Shown: positions 5,121 to 5,331 of the stretch, piece by piece
How the letters are laid out: the number at the start of each line of letters is the position of its first letter
Numbering within the stretch: position 1 is the first letter of the stretch
Assembly (NCBI GenBank): GCA_028714595.1
Contig: JAQTMD010000016.1
Coordinates: 1-5,331 of the forward strand
DNA length: 5,331 nt
Direction: 5' to 3'
From: Candidatus Omnitrophota bacterium
GTDB lineage: Bacteria; Omnitrophota; Gorgyraeia; Gygaellales; Profunditerraquicolaceae
The notes under the pieces: generated by a model
Seen by the model: the letters and a program-made list of their open reading frames with translations, nothing else
Told to the model about the DNA's origin: nothing
Database searches by the model: none
Translations under genes and position numbers: made by a program

Positions 5121-5331
5121 CTAGATGAACTTGGTGACGTTGGACGTATATGCCAGGACGCTCTCGCGGGTTACCAGGCCGTTGGAATACAGATCTTCCA
5201 GCGACTGGTCGAGCGTGTGCATGCCCATGCGCAAACCTGTCTCCATGACGCCCTTTATCTCCTGTATGTTGCCCTTGCGGATCATGTTGGAGATGGCGGC
5301 GGTGGTGACCATCACTTCCGTAGCCACGATC
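5121..5331 (-). CDS. pilT: Type IV pilus retraction ATPase, PilT/PilU type, C-terminal fragment
   Basis: Only the last 69 codons are inside the window; the gene enters from the right edge. The fragment carries the C-terminal signature of the PilT/PilU group of secretion ATPases: VATEVMVTTAAISNMIRKGN, then an EIKGVMETG segment, then GMHTLDQSLEDLYSNGLVT. This matches the known E.L..TPAI.NLIREGK ... GM.T.DQ.L..L...G.IT pattern. Full-length members are hexameric cytoplasmic ATPases that power pilus retraction and twitching motility. The Walker motifs are outside the window, so PilT and PilU cannot be separated. An in-frame GTG near 5327 is an internal Val codon, not a start. The gene ends 6 bases before the thioesterase start. 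Confidence 0.9.
   Translation of the reverse strand, partial: IVATEVMVTTAAISNMIRKGNIQEIKGVMETGLRMGMHTLDQSLEDLYSNGLVTRESVLAYTSNVTKFI

Noticed and set aside
1..5331. CRISPR array, tRNA, rRNA or insertion sequence
   Set aside because: No regularly spaced repeats, cloverleaf, rRNA-like stretch, transposase or terminal inverted repeats were seen. Nearly all the sequence is explained by the eight genes.

Overview
The window carries eight protein-coding genes, all on the minus strand. They are packed tightly, with gaps of 0 to about 110 bases. Two genes run off the ends: a pilus retraction ATPase at the right edge and a membrane metalloprotease at the left edge. The sequence is moderately GC-rich and has no tRNA, rRNA, CRISPR array or mobile element that I can see. 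A type IV pilus ATPase of the PilT/PilU kind, a YbgC-type thioesterase, DUF1846 and DUF1805 proteins and a Ste24-like protease together suggest a free-living bacterium with pili, probably Gram-negative and outside the best-studied proteobacterial groups. A deltaproteobacterial, spirochaete or fibrobacter-like lineage would fit. This placement is inference and weak.

In transcription order (right to left) the first cluster is: the C-terminal end of a PilT/PilU-type ATPase (5121 to the edge); a hot-dog acyl-CoA thioesterase of the YbgC/FadM type (4701-5114); a 64-residue cysteine-rich protein of unknown function with a strong ribosome binding site (4490-4684); and a small DUF1805/YunC-type protein (4151-4459). 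Gaps of 6, 16 and about 30 bases suggest one operon.

A 110-base intergenic region follows. It holds a perfect TATAAT box and, just downstream, an 11-bp hairpin placed to lie at the very 5' end of the message. This leads into a second unit: a 507-residue DUF1846 protein (2517-4040), then a beta-CASP metallo-beta-lactamase-fold protein (1096-2493) with a complete set of metal-binding motifs, probably a ribonuclease.

A third unit begins after a plausible sigma70-type promoter overlapping the end of the beta-CASP gene. Its leader contains a perfect 12-bp GC-rich palindrome. It encodes a short, divergent ribosomal protein L27 homologue (773-1006) whose stop codon overlaps the start codon of a Ste24-like M48 membrane protease (1-776, cut by the window edge just after its HExxH motif).

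The points most worth a second look are the orphan L27-like protein coupled to a membrane protease, the two leader hairpins that each sit just after a predicted promoter, the uncharacterised cysteine-rich protein, and the pairing of DUF1846 with a putative RNase.
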